Source of the DNA: Planctomycetota bacterium
Lineage (GTDB): Bacteria > Planctomycetota > Phycisphaerae > UBA1845
Length of the DNA: 20,133 bases
Assembly (NCBI GenBank): GCA_022563615.1
Contig: JADFMZ010000012.1
Span: 1 to 20,133 of the forward strand
Reading direction: 5' to 3'
In this document: positions 7,779 through 16,815 of the stretch, one piece after another
Position numbering within the stretch: position 1 is the stretch's first letter
Layout of the letters: every line of letters begins with the position of its first letter
Made by a program: the position numbers and the translations under genes
The notes under the pieces: model-generated
The model's database searches: none
Seen by the model: the letters and a program-made list of their open reading frames with translations, nothing else
What the model was told of the DNA's origin: nothing

Positions 7779-8717
7779 TTACGCCCCTTCGGTTCCATCA
7801 TCCGGCAGCCGCACGGCCACGCGCAGCTTCGCGCTGCGCGATCGGGGATTCGCCCTCCGCTCTTCGTCTCCCGCAACTATAGGTCTTTTCGTCACGATGC
7901 CGTAGATGCGCTCATTTTTCCGCTGTCGAAAATCTAATTTTACAGGTTTGTCCTCGACGCTGTGAAAGGCCATGACGCCGAATCGACCGCTCGGCGCCAG
8001 CACCGCCGGTGCGATTTCGAGCAAGGTGGTGAGGCATCCACTTTCATCGTTTACCGCCATTCGCAGCGCCTGAAACGTTCGCGTGGCTGGGTGGATCTTG
8101 CTCCTGCGTGAATTCGGATCAACTCTTAGCGCGCCACAGATGATTTGGGCCAGCCGACTTGTCGTCGTGATACGCCCGTCGCGGCGAGCCTGGCAAATGC
8201 GTTTGGCGATGCGTCTCGCGGCCCGTTCCTGCGCGTTGAAGTAAATCAGGTCACACAGCTCGCGCTCTTTGATTCGATTCACGAGGTCGGCGGCGGTTAC
8301 CTTGAGGCGCGGGTCCATGCGCATGTCGAGCGGTCCGTCCCGCTGAAAGGAAAACCCTCGATCCGCCTGGTCGAGCTGCGTGGAACTGACTCCCAGGTCG
8401 GCAAAGAGCACGTTGACTCGTTGCACGCCGAGCGAACCAAGCGCGGCGCGCAGGTTGGCAAAGTTGTCGTGCAGCAGATCTACACGGCAAGGGCAATCGC
8501 GCAGATTCTCGCCGGCCAGCGCAAGATTTGCCGGATCCACGTCTAATCCGATCAACCGGCCGGCTGAACCGCAGGCCTCGGCGAATAGTCGTGCATGCCC
8601 GCCAGCGCCCACGGTTGCATCCACAACGACATCGCCGGGGCGAATCGCCAGAAGTTCACACACCTCCCGCACGAGAACGGGGGTGTGACCTCCGACGGCG
8701 TTGCCTTTCACTGCCAC
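7779..8717 (-). CDS. rsmH: RsmH (MraW), 16S rRNA m4C1402 methyltransferase
   Basis: This SAM-dependent enzyme makes the N4 methyl group on C1402 of 16S rRNA. At 312 residues it has normal length. Visible are GHTPVLVREV at the N-terminus, the SAM loop VDATVGAGGHA (32-42), LFADLGVSSTQLD, GFSFQRDGPLDMRMD, and a late FHSVEDKPVK that corresponds to the usual FHSLEDR. The start is GTG at 8715-8717; an in-frame stop lies 11 codons upstream. A second GTG two codons later overlaps the stop of a small upstream frame as GTGA, so it is a real alternative. It follows mraZ, as in most dcw clusters, but with a 413-base spacer. Confidence 0.95.
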   Translation of the reverse strand: MAVKGNAVGGHTPVLVREVCELLAIRPGDVVVDATVGAGGHARLFAEACGSAGRLIGLDVDPANLALAGENLRDCPCRVDLLHDNFANLRAALGSLGVQRVNVLFADLGVSSTQLDQADRGFSFQRDGPLDMRMDPRLKVTAADLVNRIKERELCDLIYFNAQERAARRIAKRICQARRDGRITTTSRLAQIICGALRVDPNSRRSKIHPATRTFQALRMAVNDESGCLTTLLEIAPAVLAPSGRFGVMAFHSVEDKPVKLDFRQRKNERIYGIVTKRPIVAGDEERRANPRSRSAKLRVAVRLPDDGTEGA

Positions 8718-8866
8718 GTTCCAAGAGACCCAAAGGCTGGGGGGCTGTCACTCCTCCTTGGTGACACACCCACCCCGAGCGCGGCCGGGCATGACGACTG
8801 CAGGTATTCCGCGCAGCCATCAATAGCTTGCAAGGAGGAACTCTGATCTACGGTGAACTTGGCCAT
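8708..8866 (-). CDS. Possible small ORF upstream of and coupled to rsmH
   Basis: A 52-codon frame starts at ATG (8864-8866), with GGGTGG close upstream, and ends in a TGA that overlaps the second GTG of rsmH (GTGA). The product starts MAKFTVDQSSSLQAIDGC and matches no family I know. Its 3' part runs through a TGTCAC...GTGACA hairpin (8746-8766), which looks like a repeat rather than coding sequence. It may be a leader peptide, a gene remnant or chance. Confidence 0.25.
   Translation of the reverse strand: MAKFTVDQSSSLQAIDGCAEYLQSSCPAALGVGVSPRRSDSPPAFGSLGTWQ
8746..8766. repeat. Small hairpin just upstream of rsmH
   Basis: TGTCAC (8746-8751) and GTGACA (8761-8766) form a six-base stem around a nine-base loop. 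On the minus strand the loop reads AAGGAGGAG, a strong ribosome-binding-like sequence about 35 bases ahead of the rsmH GTG with no rsmH-frame start beside it. A hairpin that displays or hides this purine run is possible; a chance repeat is equally so. Confidence 0.4.
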
Positions 8867-9130
8867 GTCCACCCTATTGCAGAATCCCATTGCTGCCCGT
8901 CGCACGCCGCGGCCTGGCGAATCCGTTCACTTCGAAGGCCTCGGCGTCGTTCGTGCCTTTAGGTTACGATTTCGTTGCTGACTCCGATCCCGATCGGCTG
9001 GTTGGTTCTCACGCGACCGGGTGTTCACTATGGACCGCGCCGGTCCAGGTTCTTATTCGTTTGGGCCCGTTCGTCTTCCACTCGCTACGGGGCTTGAGTT
9101 CGTTCAGGCTGTAAGGGATCCTTTGAGATC
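8867..9130. other. mraZ-rsmH spacer, no gene recognised
   Basis: This is 264 bases between the mraZ stop and the small ORF ahead of rsmH. No frame on either strand shows family motifs or a ribosome binding site I trust. Right after mraZ there is a weak AGGATC...GATCC stem without a U-tract. Typical mraZ-rsmH gaps are short, so this long spacer may hold a decayed gene or a leader. Confidence 0.4.
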
Positions 9131-9607
9131 CTATCGTGGTCCTTCCGGTGCAGGCCGCATTCGGAGGAACCGATGCCACTCGGGCCAATCTTCGCTCTCC
9201 CAATCGATGCCCATCGCCCGATCCAGTGCTTTACGGTTCCAGATGTCGATGCGATGTTTTTGTCCGACCAGGAACACCTCGTTCCCGAGTCGTGCTTTTT
9301 GCAGGAGCCGATCCGGAAGGACGAATCGCCCTTGCTTGTCCAGATCCACGCGCGAGGCCAGTGCATAAAACTGCAACTCAAAGCGTTGCGATTCGGGTCC
9401 GGTCATAAACTCGGTTTCCATCCGAGCGGCGAGTTCTTCAAAGCCACGTTCCGTGAAGATGGACAAAGTTCCACGATGTTCGCCTAACGTTAGGTACAGA
9501 CCGTCGCCGTCCCGTTCGGAATCAATCGCGGCGCGAAGCTGCGATGGAAGCTGAATACGGTTCTTGGCGTCGATCGTCCGTTCATGTTGCCCTGTGAAAA
9601 CCCGCAT
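9131..9607 (-). CDS. mraZ: MraZ, transcriptional regulator of the dcw cluster
   Basis: This 158-residue protein is a ring-forming DNA-binding regulator with two SpoVT/AbrB-like halves. The first starts at residue 1 (FTGQHERTIDAKNRIQLPS); the second is near 77-115 (ALASRVDLDKQGRFVLPDRLL). Length and motifs match the family. In E. coli MraZ represses its own dcw operon by binding TGGG repeats at the promoter. Here it is the first gene of the cluster, with a consensus-like promoter and a candidate operator upstream. The ATG at 9605-9607 has no clear Shine-Dalgarno sequence. Confidence 0.96.
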   Translation of the reverse strand: MRVFTGQHERTIDAKNRIQLPSQLRAAIDSERDGDGLYLTLGEHRGTLSIFTERGFEELAARMETEFMTGPESQRFELQFYALASRVDLDKQGRFVLPDRLLQKARLGNEVFLVGQKHRIDIWNRKALDRAMGIDWESEDWPEWHRFLRMRPAPEGPR

Positions 9608-9647
9608 GAGTCGTGTCTATTTTCCATTTTGTGTCACTTCAGGGGAA

Positions 9648-9677
9648 AAGTTACCACGATCACCCACCGGCTGTCAA
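9648..9677 (-). promoter_or_regulatory. Promoter of mraZ and the dcw cluster
   Basis: On the minus strand a perfect TTGACA (9672-9677) is followed after 18 bases by TAACTT (9648-9653), a weaker -10. The start of transcription would fall near 9641, giving a leader of about 35 bases to the mraZ ATG. No other good -35 is seen in this spacer. Confidence 0.5.
9652..9666 (-). promoter_or_regulatory. Candidate MraZ operator inside the mraZ promoter
   Basis: Within the promoter spacer the minus strand reads TGGGT, five bases, then TGGTA. MraZ is known to bind TGGG-type pentamers spaced by five bases, so both the half-site and the phase fit. Only two half-sites are visible, and the second is imperfect. 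Binding here would block the promoter and so give autoregulation. Confidence 0.4.
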
Positions 9678-9962
9678 CAGAAAAAGTGGATCATTTTCGG
9701 GTCTTGCCCGTCATGGTGTCGTGTTTGAAGGTGAATCGCTCGTCGGACTTGGGGTTGTCCATATCTGGTATCGTTGGCGTGCGACCACACTAAATTATCT
9801 GTAGTTCTGTCACGCCTATGGAATGGTGGCTTGAAGGTGCTTTCCGCGTTGTTTGGATTATCAGGGTTTGCCCGTCACGGCGTTCTTGCAGCCGTAACAT
9901 CCGTCGAGACCGTAGCTTGCAAGGGACGGTCGATTTGTCTGTCGCCTGTCAGGCGGGACTGG
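9678..9962. other. mraZ-glnS spacer, no gene recognised
   Basis: This 285-base spacer separates the 3' end of glnS from the mraZ promoter. A small hairpin CGCCT-GTC-AGGCG lies at 9943-9955, just past the glnS stop, but lacks a U-tract, so it is a poor terminator. Otherwise I see neither a coding frame with recognisable motifs nor an RNA gene. Confidence 0.5.
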
Positions 9963-11849
<1,887 letters not shown>

Positions 11850-11914
11850 CGTTGGACACATTTCAACCGCCCTCAGCGCCCAATGCAAGATGTCCGCACA
11901 TTCAAGCAGCGTCG

Positions 11915-11943
11915 GCGACATGAGCTTGGAGCGCCGTTACAAT
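11915..11943 (+). promoter_or_regulatory. cstA promoter, possibly giving a leaderless mRNA
   Basis: GCGACA (11915-11920) and TACAAT (11938-11943) are separated by 17 bases, with the -10 at five of six consensus positions. The cstA ATG starts only seven bases after the -10, about where transcription should begin. There is no Shine-Dalgarno sequence ahead of this ATG, which fits a leaderless message. Confidence 0.45.
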
Positions 11944-11950
11944 TCGGCCC

Positions 11951-13711
11951 ATGAACCCCGTGCTCATGGTGGTCGGATGCCTGGTCTTGTATGCGCTGGG
12001 TTATGGCGTCTACGCCAGGTTTCTGGCCGGCCGCATCTTTCGCCTGGACCGCTACCGGGCAACGCCGGCCTACACACTACGGGACGAAGTGGACTACGTT
12101 CCCACGAACCGCTTCGTCCTTTTCGGTCACCACTTTGCCTCGATCACCGGGTTGGCGCCGATGCTGGGTCCGGCGGTGGCAGTCATCTGGGGTTGGTTGC
12201 CGGCCATGCTTTGGGTCGTGCTGGGCGCCATCCTGGTCGGTTGCGTGCATGATTTCAGTGCGCTGGTGGTCTCGATGCGGGCCGGGGGGCAATCGATCGG
12301 AAAGGTGGCTGAGGGCGTCATCGGGCCTCGCGCGAAGCTGCTGTTTCTGGCCCTGATATTTTTCGGCATCTCCTTGGCTATGGGTGTCTTCGTATACGTG
12401 ATCGCCATTTTGTTTCAGGCTGGGGCCGACTTCGATCCAGCACATCTTTCGGCGGCCACAACATCCTTTCCATCGGCGGTGTTTCCGTCGGCCTCGCTGA
12501 TGGTTTTGGCGATGATTATGGGACACCTGTTGTACAAACGAAACTTTCCACTGGGTTACACGACGCTGGTGGGATTCGTGCTGATGCTGGTGGCGGTTTG
12601 GGTGGGGTCTCGGTTTCCGACTATGGGGGTGGATGTTGCCGATTGGCCCGGGCGGACCACTTGGACCTGGATCCTGCTGGGCTATTCGTTTCTGGCTTCG
12701 GTCCTGCCGGTGTGGAGCCTTTTGCAGGCGCGGGATTTTCTGAACTCTCTGCTGTTATACCTCGGGTTGCTCGGGGCGTACGGTGGATTCTTTTTGCTGA
12801 GCCCCGACTTCGCCGCGCCGGCGATCAACGCTCATCCGACCGGCGCGCCGCCGCTATTTCCCTTCGTGTTTATCGTGATCGCTTGCGGCGCCGCCAGCGG
12901 ATTTCATTCGCTGGTTTCATCCGGCACCACGGCCAAGCAGATATCCCGCGAAACCGACGCCCGGTTCATTGGTTACGGGGGCATGATCGGCGAATCGCTG
13001 CTGGGATTGCTGGCGGTGCTGGCGTGTACTGCGGGGTTCGAGACGTCCGGCGCCTGGGCGAGCGCCTATCACGACTGGGCGACGATCGAGTCGGGATTGG
13101 CCAACAAACTCGGCGCGTTCGTGCACGGTTGCAGTCGCTTCATCGAGACGCTTGGAGTGGATCGCGATCTGGCGGCGGCATTTGTGGCTGTGATCGTCGT
13201 ATCTTTTGCCTTGACGACGCTCGATTCGGCCACGCGATTGTTGCGATTCAACGTTTCCGAGATTGGAGCGTCCATGCGAATCCGGTTCTTGAGCAACCGC
13301 TTCGTCGCCACGGCCATCGCAGTGGGCGCGATTACTTTTTTCGCTTTCTATGAGATTCAAGATGCGGCCGGCGGGAAGCTCAAACCGGCGGGTCTGGTTT
13401 TGTGGACGCTGTTCGGCACGACGAACCAACTGCTTGCGGGCCTGGCGCTGCTGGTGGCGACCCTGTACCTTCACCAACGAGGTCGAAACGCGATGTACAC
13501 CGGCTTACCCATGGTGTTCATGCTGACGAGTTCGTTGGTGGCGCTGCTGTTGAAGCTGCGAGACTTCTGGAGGGCCGACTATCACCTCTTGTTGGCTGCG
13601 GGGACGGTGCTGCTGCTGTTGGCTGTGGGGATCATCATCGAAGGCGTTCGGGCGTTCATGCGCCGTGATCGCTATGCCGATGATCTCGTGGTCTTTGCAG
13701 CCAAGACGTGA
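11951..13711 (+). CDS. cstA: CstA-family carbon starvation transporter
   Basis: This is a polytopic inner-membrane protein of the CstA family, whose studied members take up peptides or pyruvate. The 586-residue product is hydrophobic nearly throughout, with more than ten likely membrane segments. It carries the family signature DEVDYVPTNRFVLFGHHFASITGLAPMLGPA (residues 38-68, split by the first helix boundary), CVHDFSALVVSMR near 97-109, and FHSLVSSGTTAKQI in the middle. E. coli CstA is about 700 residues, so this is a shorter form; the common C-terminal extension is reduced. It is divergent from glnS with a 101-base gap. No two-component or lysin-type regulator is adjacent. The substrate cannot be decided from sequence alone. 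Confidence 0.9.
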   Translation: MNPVLMVVGCLVLYALGYGVYARFLAGRIFRLDRYRATPAYTLRDEVDYVPTNRFVLFGHHFASITGLAPMLGPAVAVIWGWLPAMLWVVLGAILVGCVHDFSALVVSMRAGGQSIGKVAEGVIGPRAKLLFLALIFFGISLAMGVFVYVIAILFQAGADFDPAHLSAATTSFPSAVFPSASLMVLAMIMGHLLYKRNFPLGYTTLVGFVLMLVAVWVGSRFPTMGVDVADWPGRTTWTWILLGYSFLASVLPVWSLLQARDFLNSLLLYLGLLGAYGGFFLLSPDFAAPAINAHPTGAPPLFPFVFIVIACGAASGFHSLVSSGTTAKQISRETDARFIGYGGMIGESLLGLLAVLACTAGFETSGAWASAYHDWATIESGLANKLGAFVHGCSRFIETLGVDRDLAAAFVAVIVVSFALTTLDSATRLLRFNVSEIGASMRIRFLSNRFVATAIAVGAITFFAFYEIQDAAGGKLKPAGLVLWTLFGTTNQLLAGLALLVATLYLHQRGRNAMYTGLPMVFMLTSSLVALLLKLRDFWRADYHLLLAAGTVLLLLAVGIIIEGVRAFMRRDRYADDLVVFAAKT

Positions 13712-13804
13712 AGACGTTGACCCGCACACTTATGCGCCGCGTGCAATTTGAAGTCGTGGCTTCCCACGGAGCATTCCCACAGTGTCTTGCGGTGGTTCTT
13801 GGGA

Positions 13805-13819
13805 CATGTTTCAAACATG
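13805..13819. repeat. Perfect hairpin after cstA
   Basis: CATGTTT and AAACATG flank a single C, about 95 bases after the cstA stop. In the convergent spacer between cstA and the SGNH gene it may help end transcription, but no T-tract follows. Confidence 0.4.
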
Positions 13820-13865
13820 ACCGTCTGGACAAAAGTGTTCCGACGCACCTACGACAGACCGACGT

Positions 13866-13904
13866 TCGCGCAGGCCTTTTCAAAATGCCTGCGGCTCAGC
13901 TCGG
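13866..13904. repeat. Degenerate copy of the glnS/murE-spacer repeat
   Basis: TTCGCGCAGGC and GCCTGCGGCTCAGCTCGG flank an A/T-rich core (CTTTTCAAAAT) and form a seven-base stem (CGCAGGC/GCCTGCG). The flanks match the copy at 4109-4140, whose core is only TGAAG. It lies directly after the stop of the convergent SGNH gene and could act as a bidirectional transcript end. Confidence 0.65.
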
Positions 13905-13908
13905 AGGA

Positions 13909-15345
13909 TTACTTTCGAAATAGATTCTTTGATGCGATCGCTTCGGTTTCAAGGAGTTGTCCGGCCAACTTGTCATAGACGGCTTGGGCGACGACCTCGT
14001 GGCCCGGCGGGGTCCAATGCTGATCGTAGGTGTAGTATACCTGGCGGCCGGCGAGAGCGCCTTTGCGAAGTGCACCTGTCACGCCAATAAAGGGAATCCC
14101 CTCGCGCCTGCACCATTCCTGGATCACGGTTTCCTTCGCATCGACCCAGGCTAAGAGGTTGTCCAGGAAGGCATCGGGCGGCGGAAGATTTTTCTTGTAG
14201 CTGATGGCTGTAAAGGAGCGAACTTTGCCGGCGGAAAGTCGGTCGGCAACCAGGGGAATCGTGACGTGCGCCTTGGTCGGGGCGAATACCAGGATGAACT
14301 TGCATCCCGCCTGCTTGCAAAGAGTGTTCATCTCTCGCAACTGCGCGCGAGGGTTCAGCCAATGTTTATCTAAAGCAAAGTCTTCCGGGCTTTGATAGAG
14401 ATCGCGCAACTGCTTGGGCTCAAAGGCGTAGAACCGGGAGGGTTCACTTTCGGGGATGGATAATGGAAGCCAATCGAGCATCTCGATGCCGGGAACCGGG
14501 CGCGTGCTGCGCATTGGACCGAACGAGTCGATAAAGAACTGATCCACGGTGTTGATGATCGGTGACTGTTTGACATAGCGCTTGAGCCGCTTGGAGAAAC
14601 CGGGACGCTTCTGCTTACGGTCGGACTTGGCGGATCGGAAGTCATTGCCTTCGTAGATCATGCACAAGACGAATCGTGGGCGCAGAGCCAGGGCGTATTC
14701 CTTCAAGGAGGCCAGGTAATGGATCGGGGCGTAGCCGGACATGCCCAGGTTGTAGACAGACAGGCCGCTGAGCGCGGCAAGGCGCACCGGCCAGGGATGC
14801 TCATCCGAAACATTGGACCCTGCCGCAAACGAATCTCCCAATACGACGATGTCATACTCATCGAGATCGGTCTGGTTGCGAAAACCCCGGCGGTCTATCT
14901 GAAGCGTGCAGTCAACCGCATCAAAGCCCGCCGGTGGATCTGGATAGGTCCGGTGGGCTTGGGGTTGATCCGTTGAGACACGGCGGTAGCTGCCGCCGGG
15001 CGGGTGATGATAGGCCAGTGTATCCTGGATGTAATGGGCACGCTCCTCGGATCGCAGGAAAAAGTCGGCGATGATCAGCATGGGGGTTAGACCGATTACG
15101 GCTGCCGTCACCCGGAACCATCGCCGCTTGTACGTCGCGCCCTGGGACCAGTCGATGTAGAAGCTCACGATCGAAATCAGGGCAATGGCAACGATCCACG
15201 TGAAATGCGTTCGCGAATAACGCCCGAGCATCGTGTGCCGATCACGGGCGATCTGTTCGACGATATCGCTTGGAATGATCCACAGCGCCAAGTTGGCGGC
15301 CAGGACGATCGTCAACCAGATTTTCTGCCGCAGGATCAGTTTCAT
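13909..15345 (-). CDS. Membrane-anchored SGNH hydrolase, AlgX/AlgJ-like
   Basis: The 478-residue protein has three N-terminal membrane segments (about 7-24, 48-64, 78-96) and then an SGNH/GDSL domain presumably outside the cytoplasm. Block motifs are clear: GDSFAAG (170-176, Ser172 nucleophile), GMSGYAP (201-207), EGNDF (232-236) and DQHW (441-444, Asp/His of the triad). The DxHW form is typical of AlgX/AlgJ-type acetyltransferases and esterases acting on polysaccharide O-acetyl groups; substrate and direction are not known here. The ATG lies 10 bases after the Eis-like gene, whose TGA overlaps a GAAGG ribosome binding sequence, so the two are probably one operon. Confidence 0.85.
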   Translation of the reverse strand: MKLILRQKIWLTIVLAANLALWIIPSDIVEQIARDRHTMLGRYSRTHFTWIVAIALISIVSFYIDWSQGATYKRRWFRVTAAVIGLTPMLIIADFFLRSEERAHYIQDTLAYHHPPGGSYRRVSTDQPQAHRTYPDPPAGFDAVDCTLQIDRRGFRNQTDLDEYDIVVLGDSFAAGSNVSDEHPWPVRLAALSGLSVYNLGMSGYAPIHYLASLKEYALALRPRFVLCMIYEGNDFRSAKSDRKQKRPGFSKRLKRYVKQSPIINTVDQFFIDSFGPMRSTRPVPGIEMLDWLPLSIPESEPSRFYAFEPKQLRDLYQSPEDFALDKHWLNPRAQLREMNTLCKQAGCKFILVFAPTKAHVTIPLVADRLSAGKVRSFTAISYKKNLPPPDAFLDNLLAWVDAKETVIQEWCRREGIPFIGVTGALRKGALAGRQVYYTYDQHWTPPGHEVVAQAVYDKLAGQLLETEAIASKNLFRK

Positions 15346-15355
15346 GTTCGGGCCT

Positions 15356-16555
15356 TCAAAACAAATCCGGCGTCCAGGGGGCGGGGCCGGCGAAAATGTA
15401 AGCGGCTATCGCCAGGACGGCGTCGGAACCCTCGACGTATCCAGTCCTCTTGAGATCGATCGCGGACAGGTGACCGGTGTACATCGCGGCCAGTCCTCGG
15501 ATGTCCACATGAAGATCCCCCCGACCTCCCTCACGAACCCGACCCGCGCCGCCGGCAACCTCCAGGACGAATCGCCGGTGGTTGTGAGCCAGGAGATCAT
15601 CGGCGATTTCGAGGTGGAGTTCAGCCTGCAGGGCCGCCGGATAGCCGCGAGATTCCAGGGCTCCGCACACGTCCACAATCCGAAGCATCCAGTCGATCCG
15701 TTCGGTGATCGTCGCCTGCTGTTCGGCGAGCGTAAAGCACAATGGGTCGACGGGCGGGCCGCACCAGTGAATCCATTCCGCCATGGAGCGATGATCGGCC
15801 AGAAACGTTAGCAACTGTCGAGCGGCGTCGGCGGTGCCCGCAACCAGATCGGCGACTTCGATCACGTTCTTGTGCAGGGGATGTCCGGGCTTTTGTGAGA
15901 AAAGAATGTAGCCCTCGGCGGCGCTTTCGCGTTGGACTAGATAGCCGTGAATCGGCGTTTGCCAGGGCGGTGGGTCCAGCAGGCGTTGCCACGCCCAGTC
16001 GTTACGATCGAGGTTGCCGGCGGTTTGGCTGGCGCGGCCGGCGTACAGGCGATGCACGTCACCGTCGTCACCCGGCCCTATGGGGCGGATCGAAAGTGAT
16101 CGATCGTGCAGGTCGATCGCCGCTGCCGGCATCCGATAGCGCAGTCGCACGCCGGCTTGTTCATATCCGGCGCGGCGATAGACCGGTTGGGTCGCCGGAA
16201 AGAGCATTGAGAGCGGCACACGGTCGCCATGCATCTCATCGAGGGCGGCGCGCATGAGCCGCGAAGCCACGCCGCTGCCGCGATGCTCCGGCGCGACCCC
16301 GACGACGCGGACGGCGGCCATCGGCACACTGGCGCCGCCGAACCATTGCCCCATCTTTTGGACGATCAACCCGCCGACAACCCGTCCGCTCCGCCGGGCC
16401 ACCCGGACGTTCTCCTTACCCTCGCGCCGGACCCATTCATTCAGGTTGGCGTTGGGAAAGAACAACGCCTGGCTGACGATCCTTAGGAAGTCCTTCAGTT
16501 CAGCGTCGTGTGCCGGTGGGCCGATCTCGATGTTGTTCGTGTCCGTCCTTTTCAT
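15356..16555 (-). CDS. Eis-like GNAT acetyltransferase
   Basis: From the ATG at 16555 the protein has 399 residues, close to the ~400 of mycobacterial Eis. It shows a first GNAT fold with the acetyl-CoA loop VVGVAPEHRGSGVASRLM, the YRRAGYE segment where Eis has its catalytic Tyr, a second GNAT-like half, and a C-terminal sterol-carrier-like domain ending PAPWTPDLF. The chain stops at Phe, whose carboxylate is the catalytic base in Eis; that is a strong family mark. Eis enzymes acetylate amines on varied substrates, including aminoglycosides and protein lysines; the natural substrate here is unknown. The frame is open upstream to 16678, but those residues do not resemble the family. It leads a two-gene unit with the SGNH hydrolase. 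Confidence 0.85.
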   Translation of the reverse strand: MKRTDTNNIEIGPPAHDAELKDFLRIVSQALFFPNANLNEWVRREGKENVRVARRSGRVVGGLIVQKMGQWFGGASVPMAAVRVVGVAPEHRGSGVASRLMRAALDEMHGDRVPLSMLFPATQPVYRRAGYEQAGVRLRYRMPAAAIDLHDRSLSIRPIGPGDDGDVHRLYAGRASQTAGNLDRNDWAWQRLLDPPPWQTPIHGYLVQRESAAEGYILFSQKPGHPLHKNVIEVADLVAGTADAARQLLTFLADHRSMAEWIHWCGPPVDPLCFTLAEQQATITERIDWMLRIVDVCGALESRGYPAALQAELHLEIADDLLAHNHRRFVLEVAGGAGRVREGGRGDLHVDIRGLAAMYTGHLSAIDLKRTGYVEGSDAVLAIAAYIFAGPAPWTPDLF

Positions 16556-16666
16556 AACCAGCATCCGTAGGGCGTATCCGTCGTGCGTGGCAAGAAATTG
16601 AACTTTGCCGGGCACTACAATCGTGCATCGTAAGCAGGAGAAGAGCCACTCGCAAAGACACGCATG

Positions 16667-16695
16667 TTGACGCCCCATTCAGGTTGGGTTAGAAT
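16667..16695 (+). promoter_or_regulatory. purF promoter
   Basis: TTGACG (16667-16672), 17 bases, then TAGAAT (16690-16695): each box matches the sigma-70 consensus at five of six positions with ideal spacing. Transcription would start near 16702, giving a leader of about 114 bases before the GTG of purF. Confidence 0.65.
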
Positions 16696-16766
16696 CATGA
16701 ACTACCCAATGATCGAGTAGCTGTGGTAGGGCTTGGTTTGGCAACCGGTCAGACGCCTGCACGCCT

Positions 16767-16797
16767 GCGTGGAACCACGCGAGGCCGGCGTACCGGC
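16767..16797 (+). promoter_or_regulatory. Two hairpins in the purF leader
   Basis: GCGTGG-AA-CCACGC (16767-16780) and GCCGG-CGTA-CCGGC (16784-16797) are perfect stems lying in tandem just before the ribosome binding site GAGG (16805-16808). They may regulate translation or message stability. They match no riboswitch class I can recognise. Confidence 0.45.
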
Positions 16798-16815
16798 GAC
16801 CCACGAGGCACACCT

